A stretch of DNA of 64,000 nucleotides from Simmondsia chinensis (GCA_018398585.1 JAGTTD010000003.1:8068637-8132636), one strand, 5' to 3'; positions 45,065 through 55,930 are shown, numbered from the stretch's first letter. The notes: generated by a model not told the origin, from the letters alone. Translations and numbers: made by a program.

Positions 45065-47319
45065 GGATGTACACAGCCTTCCCCCTTCATGGTGTTAACC
45101 TAAAGAGAGGCTGTTTCCGAGTGCCCCCAACCTGAGGGTGAGGACTTCCCCAGGAGGTCATCCATCCTGGTACTACTCTCGCCTAAGCACGCTTAACTTC
45201 AGAATTCTAATGGGATCCGGTGACGGCGTGTTGGTTCCCTCTTTGGTAAGTTTGGGGCCCTAGCATAGGAGCTTCTAGGTTCAAATTCCCCCAACCCCTT
45301 GCAAAAAGTATTCCAAATAAAGGCCTGAAATTGGAATATTATTCATTTTCTGGGCTACTTTTGACACATGGTTTGCATCTTTAATAATTAGTTGCTTCAA
45401 ACAGCAGCACTAGTCACCATCTCTATATCTGGTTTACTTGTAAGTTTTACCTGCCGCTTATGGGCAACCCCTCTCATTCTTGTTGCTTGCTTTTTCACAG
45501 GTACACTTTGTTCTTGGTGCGGTACATGGAAGGGAGAAAAAGTCTGTACTAGGTGCAGAAGAGCTCATTACTGCTCTGAGAAACATCAGGTAACAATGAC
45601 TAGTTAATCTTTTGATGTAGCACGACTTGCTACTCAAAAACTAACTCAATTGTATTTCTTCCGAAATGCCAACTAGCGAAATACAAAGTCATATTTATAG
45701 AAAAAGCTAAACTATAAGATAATATAATATTCGATAACACTAGCTAAATGATAACTCAAATAGGAGACTATCTTAAAACAAGATAAGATAAAAACTAAAC
45801 TGAATAAAATCAAGCTTCATTACTTTTTATCTCATTTCTTATTATAGACTCCCTTTGACTTGTTGCAGGCGCAACACTGGCGTACAAGTCATAGAGATCA
45901 ATGCAGACAAATGGTTGTTTCATCAGAAGCTGACACCCCTAACGGTTTTCAGTCCAAAAACCAGTTGCAAAAAGGTCAGCGAACGCTCTTAACTCTACTA
46001 GAGGCAAAATTATATAAAAAATTTCTTGCACAATTGCACACTGAGAATGATAAATATTGTCAACATAAATTCATTGATGGTGCTAATGTGGCCCTGGTTG
46101 TAAAGGCTCCAGGGCAAGAATTCTTAGCTGTTCTTAGGGGTGTCGACGATTCGAACATTTGATGAACTACTTGTGTTCGAAATCGATTTTGGCTCGTTCG
46201 TGTTCGTTATTGGGGGTTCGATAACTTATCCAGCCGAGTTCAAGCAAGCTTGATAAGCTCAATGAGACGAGTTCAAAGAAGGGGTGCTCGACTCGTTAAT
46301 TTTCGTGAACAGTTCAATAAGGCCTCGTTAAGGGCTTGTTAAGAGCTCTTTTAGCAGTTAATATTAACTCCAAAATAGTTCGATAATGGCTCGATAGTAA
46401 CTCAAATAACTTGGCTCGGTGGGGTGCTCGACTCAATAATAAGCTCGGGTTGGTTATGAGCTTGATTTCGCTTGATAAGAGTTCGGCTCGACTCAATAAG
46501 GAGCTTGAATTGGCTCAATTAGCTTAACAAGTTTGAGTTGACTGAGCTTCAAACACAACAAAATCTTAACAGTCCAAGCTTGAACGAGGGGTTTGAAAGC
46601 TCGGTAAAAGCTCGGCTCGAACTTGAGCTCGAGCTTGAACAAGGGGGGTGCTCGGCTTGGCTCGGTTCGGCTTGTTTACAATCCTACCTGTTCGGCAACA
46701 CGGTAAAAGGGGATAAGGATAATGGGAGGTAAACCCTTAGGCCTTACCCCTGTTTGACAATTATATTTGAGGGGTATGAGAGTCAATGAAAAGTTTCAAA
46801 ATTTTTGGACAGTTTTGTTTCTATTTTAATTATAACTCTCTTTACGCTTAACTCGTTACCCAATTTTCAAACAAGAGTAGCTCATTTACCCATCTTTACC
46901 CAACCCTCTTTATATAACAATACAAAAGTAACGGTAGGATAATCTCTTACCCTTCCCCTCTTTAAACTCCCTCTCTTTACCTCTCTCTATCCCCTCTACC
47001 CAACTGCCAAACAAAGCCCAAGGCTCGAATCCTGTGACCCTGCTTGTTTCCCCAAAAGAGTTCGTTGATGGTAATAAGATTGCTCAGAGAATTGGTGGCG
47101 TTTTCTTAGATAGAGCTAAGTGGCGATAAAAAATTCATGTAGCCGATATAGATGTTAGGGGAGGATAGCTCATGGTTGCCGGGCCACAATGTATCTAGGC
47201 ATTCGGTTGCTCTATTCTTGTTATGTTCTTTGATCCGTTTTACTTTCTAGGGTTGGGAGCCCTTCGGAAACAGGCTCCCTTCAGGTTAGCACCTTGTAGG
47301 GGTAAGGCTACGTACATCT

Positions 47320-47350
<31 letters not shown>

Positions 47351-50300
47351 CTTCAGCGCAATGTCACGGGATGACTGTTTAGACCTTAGTCACCACGTGC
47401 GCCACCCAGTGACACCTCCGCTTGTGACACCGAGTCAAGCTACTGACACACCTAAGGCACGAGATCTTAGTACACAGCAGAAGATTGAAGTAAGAGTCTT
47501 GGAGAGATGTGAGGAAATAAGAAGAGATGAATATATTACACAAGGAATGAGTAGTTACAAGTATGCTTGGCTTTGGAGCTTTGGTTGGTGGATGTCCCAA
47601 ATGAGAGCCGTCCACCCCTATTTATACTAGTGACCCCCTCTCCTTCCCTTGGTTGGTTGGAAGGTTTTAGGTCTTTCTAGGAACCTTACCCTTCTAGCTT
47701 GTCCTAGAAACTTCTAGAGATTATACAAGAATGTTCCGGTCAACTCTAGAACATTCTATACACATCTAGAACACTCCGGAAACGAATTTTTCTATACATT
47801 TAGCGACTCGTGACATCCTCGCCCACCTAAGCTATTGACGTCCTCGTCAATGTTGCATGGTCTTGAATGCCTCGATTGCCTCCGGAAACTGCCACAAGTC
47901 TTCCTCCTTCTCCCATGTAGCTTCGGCATCTGGATGGTTCTTCCACCGGATCAAGTGCTCTTTATACCTTGGTACCCCTCTACGTCCCACAACCCGTTCT
48001 GCTACGATCTCTTCAACCTCCTTGTCGAAAGATGTTACGACGGCTGTAGGAGCTCTTTGTGACTCGTTCCGGCTCGGATCTTCATTGTCTCCATGGTATG
48101 GCTTTAGGAAGCTTACATGGAACACCGAGTGAATCTTCAGTCTCGGAGGAAGCTCTACTCGATACGATACCTTCCCGACTTTGCCTGTTATCGGGAACGG
48201 TCCTTCATACCTGCGTACCAACCCTTAATGTACCTTTCTTAGGGTCTTGAACTGCTGTGGCGAAAGCTTGATCATCACTAAGTCTCCCACTTGAAACTGC
48301 AAGTCTCTTCTCTTCTTATCTGCCCATTTCTTCATCTTTTGACTTGCCTTCTCAAGGTAGGCCTTAGCAATGTTGAGATTTTCATTCCATCCCTTCGCCA
48401 CTTGGTACGCCGTGGGGCTACTCCCGGTGTAGCCTGTGATGACTGCTTGAGGAGTCAGTGGCTGCTGTCCCATGACGATCTCGAATGGACTATGCCCGGT
48501 CGACTCACTCTTGTGCAGGTTATACGAGAACTAGGCTATATCTATCAGCTTAGCCCAATCCTTCTGATTAGCTCCCACGAAATGCCTCAGATACAGTTCC
48601 AATAAGGCATTGACCCTTTCTGTCTGTCCATCTGTCTGAGGGTGGAAGCTTGTTGCGTAATGTAAGTCTGACCCCATCAATCGGAAAAGCTCGGCCCAAA
48701 ACTTTCCCGTAAACTTGGGATCCTGGTCACTGATAATGTTCCGCGGTAATCCCCAATACTTTACCACATGCTTGAAGAACAAGCGTGCGGCTTCCGCGGC
48801 TGTACAGTCACGAGGAGCTGGGATGAACGTACCGTATTTGGAGAATTAGTGCACCACCACCAGGATGGAACCGAATCCTTCTGAGGTAGGCAAGGCCGAA
48901 ATGAAGTCCATCGAGACGCTCTCCCAAGGCCAATCTGGAATGGGTAGAGGCTCTAATAGTCCAGCAGGCTGTCTCTGCTCCACCTTATCCTGCTGACAAT
49001 CCAGGCACGTACGTACGTAGGCCTCAATGTCATCCCTCATCCAAGGCCAATAATACCCATTCTCTACCAGTGCCACTATGCGCTCTATCCCGGGATGTCC
49101 TGCCCATCTTGAATCATGGTATTCACGCATCAGCTCTCGTCACAGACTTCCCCATTTCGGTATGAAGAGGCGATTGCCTATAGTGTATAGTAAGCCATTA
49201 GAAACCCAAAACTTCCTTGTCTTGCCTTCCGCAACCAACTGCATTAAGCTCTTGGCCAACGGATCCTGGGCTATGCCTGCTCGAGTCTTGTCCAAGAGAT
49301 CTCCTTGGACACTACTTATGCTTGCCAATTTTGCCTTCCGATTCAATGCATCAGCTACCACGTTAGCCCTCCCCGGCTTGTACTCCATTACATAGTCAAA
49401 TTCTGCCAGGAAGTCTTGCCATCGGGCCTGTTTAGGAGACAGCTTCTTCTGATTCTATCTGTCTTGATCAAGAACTTACTTCCGAGCAGATAGTGTCTCC
49501 ACACTCGTAGGCAGTGAATGATGGCGGTCATCTCTTTGTCGTGCGTAGCATACCACCGTTCCGTGTCATTCAATTTCCGAGACTCATAGGCAATGGGGTG
49601 TCCGTCCTGCATCAGCACCCCACCAATAGCAAACTCTGATGCATCGGTATGTACTTCAAATGGTTTGGAGAAATCGGGCAGACACAATATTGGCTCTTCT
49701 GTCACAGCCTTTTTCAAGTCCTCAAATGCTGCTTGTCAAGCGTCATCCCAGTCCCAAGCAACCCCTTTCTTTAAAAGGTTGGTCAAGGGTGTGGCCCTTG
49801 CCGAATATTACCGGATGAACCGCCGATAGTAACTTACAAGCCCTAAGAAGGATCTCAGCTCACTAACCCCCTTAGGCGGCTCCCACTCATCCATAGCTTG
49901 GACCTTCTCTCGGTCCATGCTAATCTTCCCGTCACTGATGCGCTGCCTTAAGAACATCACTTCCTTTTAGGCGAACGAGCACTTCTCCTCCTTGACATAT
50001 AGCTCATTCTCCCTTAGGACTTGGGAGACCTTCCTCAAATGCTCGACATGGTCCTCCAGTGTCTCACTATAGATCACGATGTCATCCAAATACACGACAA
50101 CGAACTTATCTAGAAACGGCTTCAAGATGTTGTTCATGAGAGTGCAGAACGTTGCTGGTGCATTTGCTTAAACCAAAGGGCATCACAAGGAACTCATAAG
50201 AGCCATACCTTGTAACACATGACGTCTTTGGCTCGTCTCCCTCGGCGATCCGGTCCTTCCAGTACCCTGACCTCAAGTCTAACTTGGAGAAGTACCTTGC

Positions 50301-53300
50301 TTTCCCCAACCAATCGAACAAATCTGCAACAAGTGGTATGGGGTACTTATTCTTCACGGTAATCTTGTTTAGCGCCCGGTAGTCGATGCACATCCTCCAT
50401 GATCCATCATGCTTCTTCTGAAAAAGCACCGGGGCACCAAACGGGGCCTTAGATGGCCTTATGAACCCAGCATCTAGTAACTCCTTGAGCTGCTTCCTCA
50501 GCTCTTCTAGCTCTGGAGGGGCCATGCGATAGGGACCCATGGCGGGAGGTCTGGTGCCCGGCTCCAGCTCGATCTCATGATCTACCTCCCGTCTTGGCGG
50601 TAACTTCTTGGGCAACTCTGTTGGTATCACGTCTTGGTAGGAGTTAAGAACCTCTCGCACCTCCTTAGGTATATCGAAAGGGGTCGGTGCCTCCTGCTCA
50701 ACTAAGGATGCAAGGTAGGTTACCGAACCCTTCCGGAAACCCTTCTTGAGCTGCATGGCCGAGAGCATTTTCGACTCTACCTTCCCCCTTAGTAACGGTA
50801 CCGCAAAGGTCTCCCGGCCCTCCGAAATGTGCATCACATTCTCTTCTGAAAAGGACAAGGGCTTGACCCGAGCACCTTATGAGCTACCCCATGGATTGGT
50901 TTAGATGAAGAGTTGACGACCTTCATTCATCCCGGCTCAAGGGCGTATCTCAATCCCAACCGCTCGGCTTCCTTCTCGGATATGAAATTATGCGAGGCTC
51001 CCGTGTCCACCAGCGCCTTAGTCTCAACCCCATTGATTTTAGCATCGACGAACATCAACCCACCAGCGGGACGCGCCTTCTGTCTAGTTGTTGGCATATC
51101 CTTCCGCACGTCTCCTGTGTGCACTATGGGGGCTTCCTTAGTTACTGAACCAAGGACACATCAAACCCATATGCGTTTCCTCGGTCTTGGACTGATCATG
51201 TGCAGCAATGATGGCGTTAAGTGCCTTCCTCTGTGGGCACTCCCGTGCATAGTGTGATCCTCCACATAGGAAGCAACTCCTGCTCCCTATCCTCGGTTCC
51301 TTCCCTCCATCATGCCATCTCTCCTTCTCTTTTCCTTTGGGTGGTTTGTGGGGCCTTTCTCCCCCACCTTTCTCTTTGCCACCCCTCTTCTCCCTCCTGG
51401 TAAAGTCCCATTTGAACTCTACCAAACTCTCGGCTTCGGCAATGGCATGTGCCAAGTCTTGCACACCCCGACGCCTTAGTTCTAACTCAGCCCAAGACTG
51501 TAGACCGTCCATGACGTAAAAGAGACGGTTCACCTCCATCATGTCCGGGATCTCTAGCATCAAGGACTGAAACTCCGCAACATAGTCCTTAATGGACCCC
51601 GTATGCTTCAACCCCCCGGAGCTTCTTCATGGCAATCCCTTCGGCATTCTCCGGAAAGAACTGCTTCTTAAGCTCCTCCTTGAAATCCTCCCATGTGTCC
51701 ATGGTGCACAGCCCTCGGCTAATGTCACCATGACGTCTCCTTCACCACAGTGCAGCGTCATCATGTAAATACATCGTTGCCGTATTGATCTTGGATGCAT
51801 CATCGTCAAGGTGCATCGCCTCAAAGTACCTTTCCAGGCACCAAATGAAATTATCAACTTCTTTAGCTTTGCGTTTTCCCCCATATCTTGGCGGGTTAGG
51901 TACCTTGATACGCTGCACCTCTCGGGCACCCGCACCTCCTGCTACGGCAGCTTTGCACAAGGTGCAATCAGCCTTTACACTGTCCAGCTCCTCTCGGAGC
52001 CTGAGCACTGCGCCGCTCAGCTTGTTGAGCTGCTCTTCCAGTGCAGCCTTGACAGCATTGACAGCATCTAACACCTTGTCTTCTAACCCTGCGACACTTT
52101 CCTCCAAAGCCACAACATCGTCCAACTGCTCATCGACTTCACCCATGGCTAACTCGAGCTTCGCAACTCGAGCATCCAAGCTGGACAAGGCATCCCTGGA
52201 GACCGAGGGATCCTTGCCCTTAGTCTTCTTTGTGCGCGTCTTCGTCCTACCCTGTTGCTCCTCAGGGTTCTGGGTCACCGCACTCATGTTCGCATCCTCC
52301 ATATTCACACTAGCCATGCGCTACCCCTGCGCACTCAAGAGCAAGCCACACGCACCACAGTGTCAACAATGCGCCACTCTGGGAACTACTAGCGCACCTC
52401 CGCGCACCTCGTCAGTACTGCTTTGTACGAACCGTGTGTTACCCCTACGCACCACAAGCGCACCCCTGCGCAAACCTGTGCAACCCCACGCGGCACTTGA
52501 GCACCTCCGGATCCCAACGCACCCCAAGTGCGTTCCTTGGCGCAACCCTTGCGTAGTCCCAACAAAGACCTGCTCTGATACCACGCTATCACGGGATGAC
52601 TGTTTAGACCTTAGTCACCACCTGCGCCACCTAGTGACACCTCCGCTTGTGACATCGAGTCAGGCTACCGACACACCTAAGGCACGAGACCTTAGGTCAC
52701 AGCAGAAGATTGAAGTAAAAAAACTTGGAGAGATGTGAGGAAATAAGAAGAGATGAATATATTACACAAGGAATAAGTAGTTACAAGTATGTTTGGCTTT
52801 GGAGCTTTGGTTGGTGGATGTCCCAACTGAGAGCCCTCCACCCCTATTTATACTAGTGACCCCCTCTCCTTCCCTTGGTTGGTTGGAAGGTTCTAGGTCC
52901 TCCTAGGAACCTTACCCTTCTAGCTTGTCCTAGAAACTTCTAGAGATCTCTACATAACTCTAGTATATACAAGATTATACAAGAATGTTCCGGTCAACTC
53001 TAGAACATTCTATGCACATCTAGAACACTCCGGAAACGAATTTTTCTGTACATTTAGCAACTTGTGACAGCGAGCCCCTTAGGCACTGGGTTGTTATTGT
53101 TGTTGATGTTTTATATGTGCATTCAACGTCTCTCATTATAATGATTCCCTGTAATTAGGTAGACGACCATTTTGTTTATTCTATAATTCTATCTCTTACA
53201 ATTAATTTTCATATGTTAACAGTTGCGAGTATGACTCTGTGGCCAGAGTTTGAGATCATAAATGCAGATGAATCTGAATTCGAAAGGGAAATTACTGAAG

Positions 53301-55616
53301 CTGATAAGAAAGCTAAGGAATTAGCTCTCAAAGAACAGCTGGATGAATCAATTAAGTCACTTATGGACACCTTCAGTGTACAGACTGCTCTTATTTACAA
53401 CTTTATAGTTTTGTTTTTTTACATCGATAAGAAAGCCATATGGGTTGCAGAAGGGGGCAGTCCTCCCCAAATCCCCTTAAAACTCCTATCAGGAAATAAA
53501 GAAGGTGGGATTCGGTCCTAGTTCTCGGCCACCATCTCTCCGAGAATTTACTAGCTGAGCTAGTTGGCACCTTTAGTTTACAATTTCATAGTTGCAATCA
53601 CTCATTCCTCTTGATTCATCTTAGGTAATGCATTTGTTTTTTTCTTTTCTTTTTTGATTAACAGAGTGATGACGAAAAAAAGAGCTGGGCTGTGTTTCAG
53701 GACCGCGTGGGGCTGGCCCCTCAGCAAGTCTTAAGGTAATTTCTGGCCTCTTATGTGTTGATACTGTTGCATGAGTTGCTTCTCAAGTTTATACTTGCAA
53801 AAATTTTAGTGAATGTATTAACACATTCATTTGAATGTATTCCCATCATGTAACAGCGGAATAGTGTATCGGCCAGCTTTTTAACATATATTGCAAGCAA
53901 AAAACATACAAAACATGCCATTATGTACACGTTTGATAGTTTTTAACATGTAAAAATATTTTAAACATACACTCATTTGAATGTATTCCCATCTTGTAAC
54001 AGCCAAATACTGTACCGGCCAGCTTAAAACCCGTTATGTAACAGCTGATTTCTTTCTTTGATTCCCCGGCTAACAACCAAAACCGAATATTTATCATCTT
54101 GTTGCTTTTGTCACCATACTTAGGTATTCTCGTGACACCAAAGCCAGACCTCTGTGGCCAACTTCAAGTGGGCGGCCATCCAAGGCTGATATTCCAAAGT
54201 GCAGCACCTGTGGTCAGACCCGAATCTTCGAGTTTCAGGTATCTGACACACTCACTTCTCTTAGGCTCTGTTTGTTTTGACATAAAACATTTTCCCGTCT
54301 TAGTTCTAATCACAACTTCGGAAAATGTTTCCTCAATTTAGGGGGAAATGAGCGAAAAGGAACACACTTTCCTTTACATAGCAAAAACCATTTTCTGTCG
54401 TACTCTCATGTCATATAGGGGTGTTCAAAAAAATCCTTAACTGAGGTACTAATCCGAATCTCTGAAATACCAATCCGAAAATGTGGTTGACCATACCAAA
54501 TTTCCGGTTGCGAACCAAACAAATTTAAGGTATTTAGGGACAATAACGGCTAGTGATTTTGTCTATTTTGGTTAACCAATTTACCGAAATAATAATATTA
54601 TATTATTCATTATTTATTAAAGTATACTTTTCTAACATATAAGTGAATTATTACATAAACTATTCAGTTTTTACTTCACATTTCTAATCCCTTCTTTTAA
54701 AGAAAAGGTCATGAAAACTAATTTATAATGCATGATTGACACTGTTTTTTTCCCCAACTCATCTCCTACCATATACTACTCGTGCCCCACAATTATATTC
54801 CAAATACTAGCTAAGTACTGCTTTGCTACACTCTGATGCTACTCTTTTGTCTACATGTTGGTTGAAATGAGATCGTACGTTTAATTTTTTAGAATTTAAT
54901 TATATGCTCATTATTTTATTGATAAGTTTCATGCTTAATGCATTTTTGGACGTTTACAAACCATTAAAGTGATAGATCATATAACGTGAAAAAAGCATTG
55001 TATTATTTTTTTCCAATTACTGGTTAACCGGCAATAATTGAACCAAATAACCGATTTTTTGAAGCCTGTTAACCAATGTTTTCAGTTCCAGTAACAGTTA
55101 GAGATTTTTTTAGTATTTTGGTTACAGTGCCTTTTGCTATGGTTAACCTAACCAAACCATAAACACGCCTATAGTCATATGCCTTAATTTGATCTCAACT
55201 TGACCAAGTGTGAACCTCCATTTTCATTAGTTAAGAGGACAAAAACAATTGATTGAAAACATTTGTGAAGAAATTTTTTTTTTGTAAGATGTTTCCCGTT
55301 GAACTAAACAGAGCTTTAGGGCTTGTTTGGCTAAGCTTCTTGGCCAAACAGGCACTTAATCTTTTCTTGCGAGTGCCTTGGTTTGTGTCGTTTTCCTTAG
55401 GAGACGGAACTTAAAGTCAAATTTACAACGAGATGGGTTTTTCAGATATTGCCACAGCTGCTGTACTACTTTGGGGTGAACAATGAGGATCCTGATTCTC
55501 TGGACTGGGCAACCATTGCTGTGTACGCTTGTTCTGATTCTTGCAATGGGAGCTCCCCCTACAAGGAGGAGTTTGCTTGGGTTCAGTTGTCTTCTCAATC
55601 ACTCAACTCAGCTTGA
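42394..55616 (+). CDS. PDCD2: PDCD2-like MYND zinc-finger protein, ten coding exons
   Basis: Exons: 42394-42636, 42724-42807, 43799-43932, 44039-44136, 45501-45589, 45869-45974, 53223-53377, 53665-53735, 54124-54238, 55446-55616. All introns are GT-AG, phases match, and the product is ~421 aa, the usual size of plant PDCD2. It has an acidic N-terminus (1-55). The motif [15 protein letters not shown] is followed by C97xxC100 and C130/C135. A MYND finger at 190-228 (C190, C193, C202, C205, C211, H215, H224, C228) spans exons 5-6. LWPEFEI (257-263) begins the linker to the PDCD2_C domain (~304-415), with [30 protein letters not shown]353xxC356, QLLYYFGV and [10 protein letters not shown]. Family knowledge: cytosolic chaperone-like factor for ribosomal protein uS5 in 40S biogenesis. 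No stop or frameshift is seen. Start choice: the ATG at 42394 is first in the frame; the one at 42406 is an alternative. Intron 6 is 7.2 kb. Confidence 0.93.
42930..43290 (+). mobile_element. LINE (L1-type) 3' end, in intron 2
   Basis: It encodes [15 protein letters not shown], the pattern found at the C-terminus of plant L1 ORF2 proteins, followed by a short 3' tail ending 'ttaattaaaaaaatac'. Imperfect direct repeats of 'aaaatac..tcgttga' lie at about 42918 and 43284 and may be the target duplication. Severely 5'-truncated. Confidence 0.7.
43291..43798. other. Remainder of intron 2
   Basis: Two overlapping frames at 43323-43572 on opposite strands look like chance. A pyrimidine tract and TCCAG/GT acceptor close the intron at 43798. 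No repeat family recognised. Confidence 0.5.
44173..44258 (+). mobile_element. Au-type SINE 3' half, in intron 4
   Basis: It contains GTAAGGCTGCGTACAT, a C-rich part, GCGGGAGCCTCTC and CACTGGGT, the 3' body of Au-type plant SINEs. Direct repeats flank it: TACTGCTGTGGATTTAATG (44154-44172) and TACTGCTGAGGATTTGATG (44259-44277), two mismatches in 19, so this short form was itself inserted by target-primed reverse transcription. Confidence 0.82.
44278..44974. other. Rest of intron 4 upstream of the second composite SINE
   Basis: A minus-strand frame at 44664-44891 has no recognisable domain. Nothing else seen. Confidence 0.5.
44980..45245 (-). mobile_element. 5S rRNA-headed SINE, copy 2, in intron 4
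   Basis: Minus strand: a 5S-like head (about 45235-45130, including AGTTAAGCGTGCTTAGGCGA and ATGGATGACCTCCTGG), then the same body as copy 1 (GGAAACAGCC, GGTTAACACC, GGCTGTGTACATCC), a C tract of about 33 bases (45029-45061), then GACCCTATGTAGGCGGGAG and a 3' end near 'gggtatgttcc'. It lies antisense to the gene. Its target duplication is not obvious. Confidence 0.8.
45604..45850 (-). repeat. LTR-like DNA filling most of intron 5
   Basis: On the minus strand it has a TATA-like TTTCTATAAATATGAC (about 45700) and general LTR-like composition. No partner or clear ends, so the call is tentative. Confidence 0.3.
46135..46686. mobile_element. hAT-type MITE in intron 6
   Basis: It starts TAGGGGTGTCGACG and ends TTTACAATCCTA. 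Flanks GCTGTTCT (46127-46134) and CCTGTTCG (46687-46694) match at six of eight bases. The interior is made of CGAGCTC, GCTCGGCTCG and TTCGAAC repeats at both sides. No ORF of transposase type. Confidence 0.7.
46738..47023. repeat. Possible MITE with imperfect inverted ends
   Basis: The left end 'ggccttacccctgtttgaca' and the reverse complement of the right end (gggctttgtttggcagttggg) are alike in pattern, with pyrimidine-rich inner DNA. The boundaries are uncertain. Confidence 0.4.
47080..47165 (+). mobile_element. RTE-type LINE tail remnant
   Basis: It reads FLDRAKWR, stop, KIHVAD, matching the C-terminal DRAxWRxxIHVAD pattern of plant RTE-clade LINEs. Only the last few dozen codons are left. 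Confidence 0.5.
47362..47815 (-). repeat. 3' LTR of the chromovirus
   Basis: TGTCACGGG to CGTGACA, 454 bp, symmetrical TGTCAC/GTGACA ends. TATA box on the minus strand (TATAAATAG, 47626-47618). It is close to the other LTR by eye apart from scattered substitutions and one indel of about 28 bp at 47721. Confidence 0.93.
47847..51130 (-). pseudogene. Chromovirus pol: protease, RT, RNase H, integrase, chromodomain
   Basis: Minus strand, from high to low coordinates. Protease: [13 protein letters not shown] at about 51030. RT from 50858: [55 protein letters not shown], then a frameshift near 50165; YLDDIVIYS near 50090 is intact. RNase H spans 49717-49440 ([18 protein letters not shown]). Integrase: the zinc-binding HH..CC ends with CLDCQQ near 49010, then [14 protein letters not shown] and [12 protein letters not shown] carry the DDE triad, with a stop at 48847. 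The C-terminal chromodomain is at 48090-47870 ([23 protein letters not shown]). At least eight stops or shifts. The chromodomain places it among chromoviruses; the clade (perhaps Galadriel) is tentative. Confidence 0.93.
51131..52317 (-). pseudogene. Chromovirus gag
   Basis: ATG at 52317 ([12 protein letters not shown]). Basic region, then a coiled-coil stretch ([21 protein letters not shown]), then [24 protein letters not shown], the start of the capsid (Retrotrans_gag). A frameshift near 51742, another near 51610. The later frame has [17 protein letters not shown] and a CCHC knuckle [16 protein letters not shown] at about 51280-51233. Near complete in length. Confidence 0.9.
52569..52583 (-). 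promoter_or_regulatory. Primer-binding site of the chromovirus
   Basis: On the minus strand TGGTATCAGAGCAGG, three bases after the 5' LTR; it fits an initiator Met-tRNA complement. Confidence 0.9.
52587..53069 (-). repeat. 5' LTR of the chromovirus
   Basis: 483 bp, collinear with 47362-47815. The inner end has mutated (TATCACGG for TGTCACGG). It carries an extra ~28 bp around 52950-52977, possibly an internal duplication of 'ctctagtatatacaagatt' type text. TATA on the minus strand near 52850. Confidence 0.92.
54264..55315. mobile_element. PIF/Harbinger-type MITE in intron 9, hosting a hAT MITE
   Basis: Left end GGCTCTGTTTGTTTTGACA; right end, inverted, AGCTCTGTTTAGTTCAACG. TTA on both sides (54261-54263, 55316-55318). 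The ends match those of the Harbinger element at 36510-38650, which may belong to its source family. About 300 bp once the inner hAT MITE is removed. No ORF. Confidence 0.85.
54416..55171. mobile_element. hAT-type MITE nested in the Harbinger MITE
   Basis: Starts TAGGGGTGTTC and ends inverted (TAGGCGTGTTTATGG). Flanks ATGTCATA (54408-54415) and TAGTCATA (55172-55179) match at six of eight. Subterminal stretches hold 'accaaat', 'aaccg' and 'ggttaacc' type repeats; the centre is AT-rich. Confidence 0.75.
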
Positions 55617-55930
55617 GGGTGCTATATTTAGTGGTATATATACTTCATGCACCTAATTTATGTGCCCGTTTTAGTATGATAAGGCATGTGGCTGAAAGTG
55701 ATTGGATTAGGGTTATTTATGCCATGGGTCCTTATACATTGTTCTCCGTTGTTCACCGTGTCAATTTAGTTTTTTACTTTTTAGTTGTGAATTTGGCTCA
55801 TGTGTGGGTTTGTGCTAGGCCACTTGCTTTTGAAATGACCGGCCTACTAAAAATTATGTCATTAACTTAAGCTCAATTTCACTATAGACTAAATTGACAC
55901 AATGTAAATTAAATAAAAGCTAAATCAACA
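55617..55930 (+). other. Likely 3' untranslated region of the PDCD2 homologue
   Basis: It follows the TGA at 55614-55616. A polyadenylation-type AATAAA lies at 55912-55917. The 109-codon frame at 55541-55870 overlaps the last exon out of frame and is not considered a gene. Confidence 0.5.

Larger units (their letters stand above)
47362..53069 (-). mobile_element. Ty3/gypsy chromovirus in intron 6, antisense to the gene
   Basis: LTRs at 47362-47815 and 52587-53069 flank a minus-strand gag, protease, RT, RNase H, integrase and chromodomain in gypsy order. The primer site TGGTATCAGAGCAGG (minus strand, 52583-52569) lies three bases inside the right LTR and the purine tract (minus: AGGTGGGCGAGGA, 47828-47816) next to the left one. 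5708 bp. Several stops and frameshifts. It lies in a SINE within intron 6 of the PDCD2 homologue. Confidence 0.95.
47250..53105 (+). mobile_element. SINE body split by a gypsy insertion
   Basis: The left part (47250-47361) reads GGTTGGGAGCCCTTCGG, GAAACAGGCTCCC, GGTAAGGCTACGTACAT and a C tract of about 28 bases. The right part resumes after the gypsy element (53070-53105) with GCGAGCCCCTTAGGCACTGG and a TTG-rich tail. Joined, they match the body and 3' end of the 5S-headed SINEs at 26555 and 44980 but lack the 5S head. Confidence 0.8.

Noticed and set aside
26555..45245. Cassandra-type TRIM (5S-bearing LTR)
   Set aside because: No LTR pair, TG/CA ends, primer site or polypurine tract surround the 5S part, and copy 1 has a 21-bp target duplication instead of 5 bp.
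51785..52738. 317-codon ORF on the + strand
   Set aside because: It is antisense to the gypsy gag and the primer site/LTR; no protein family pattern.
55541..55870. 109-codon ORF overlapping the gene end
   Set aside because: Out of frame with the last PDCD2 exon and within its untranslated region; no domain.
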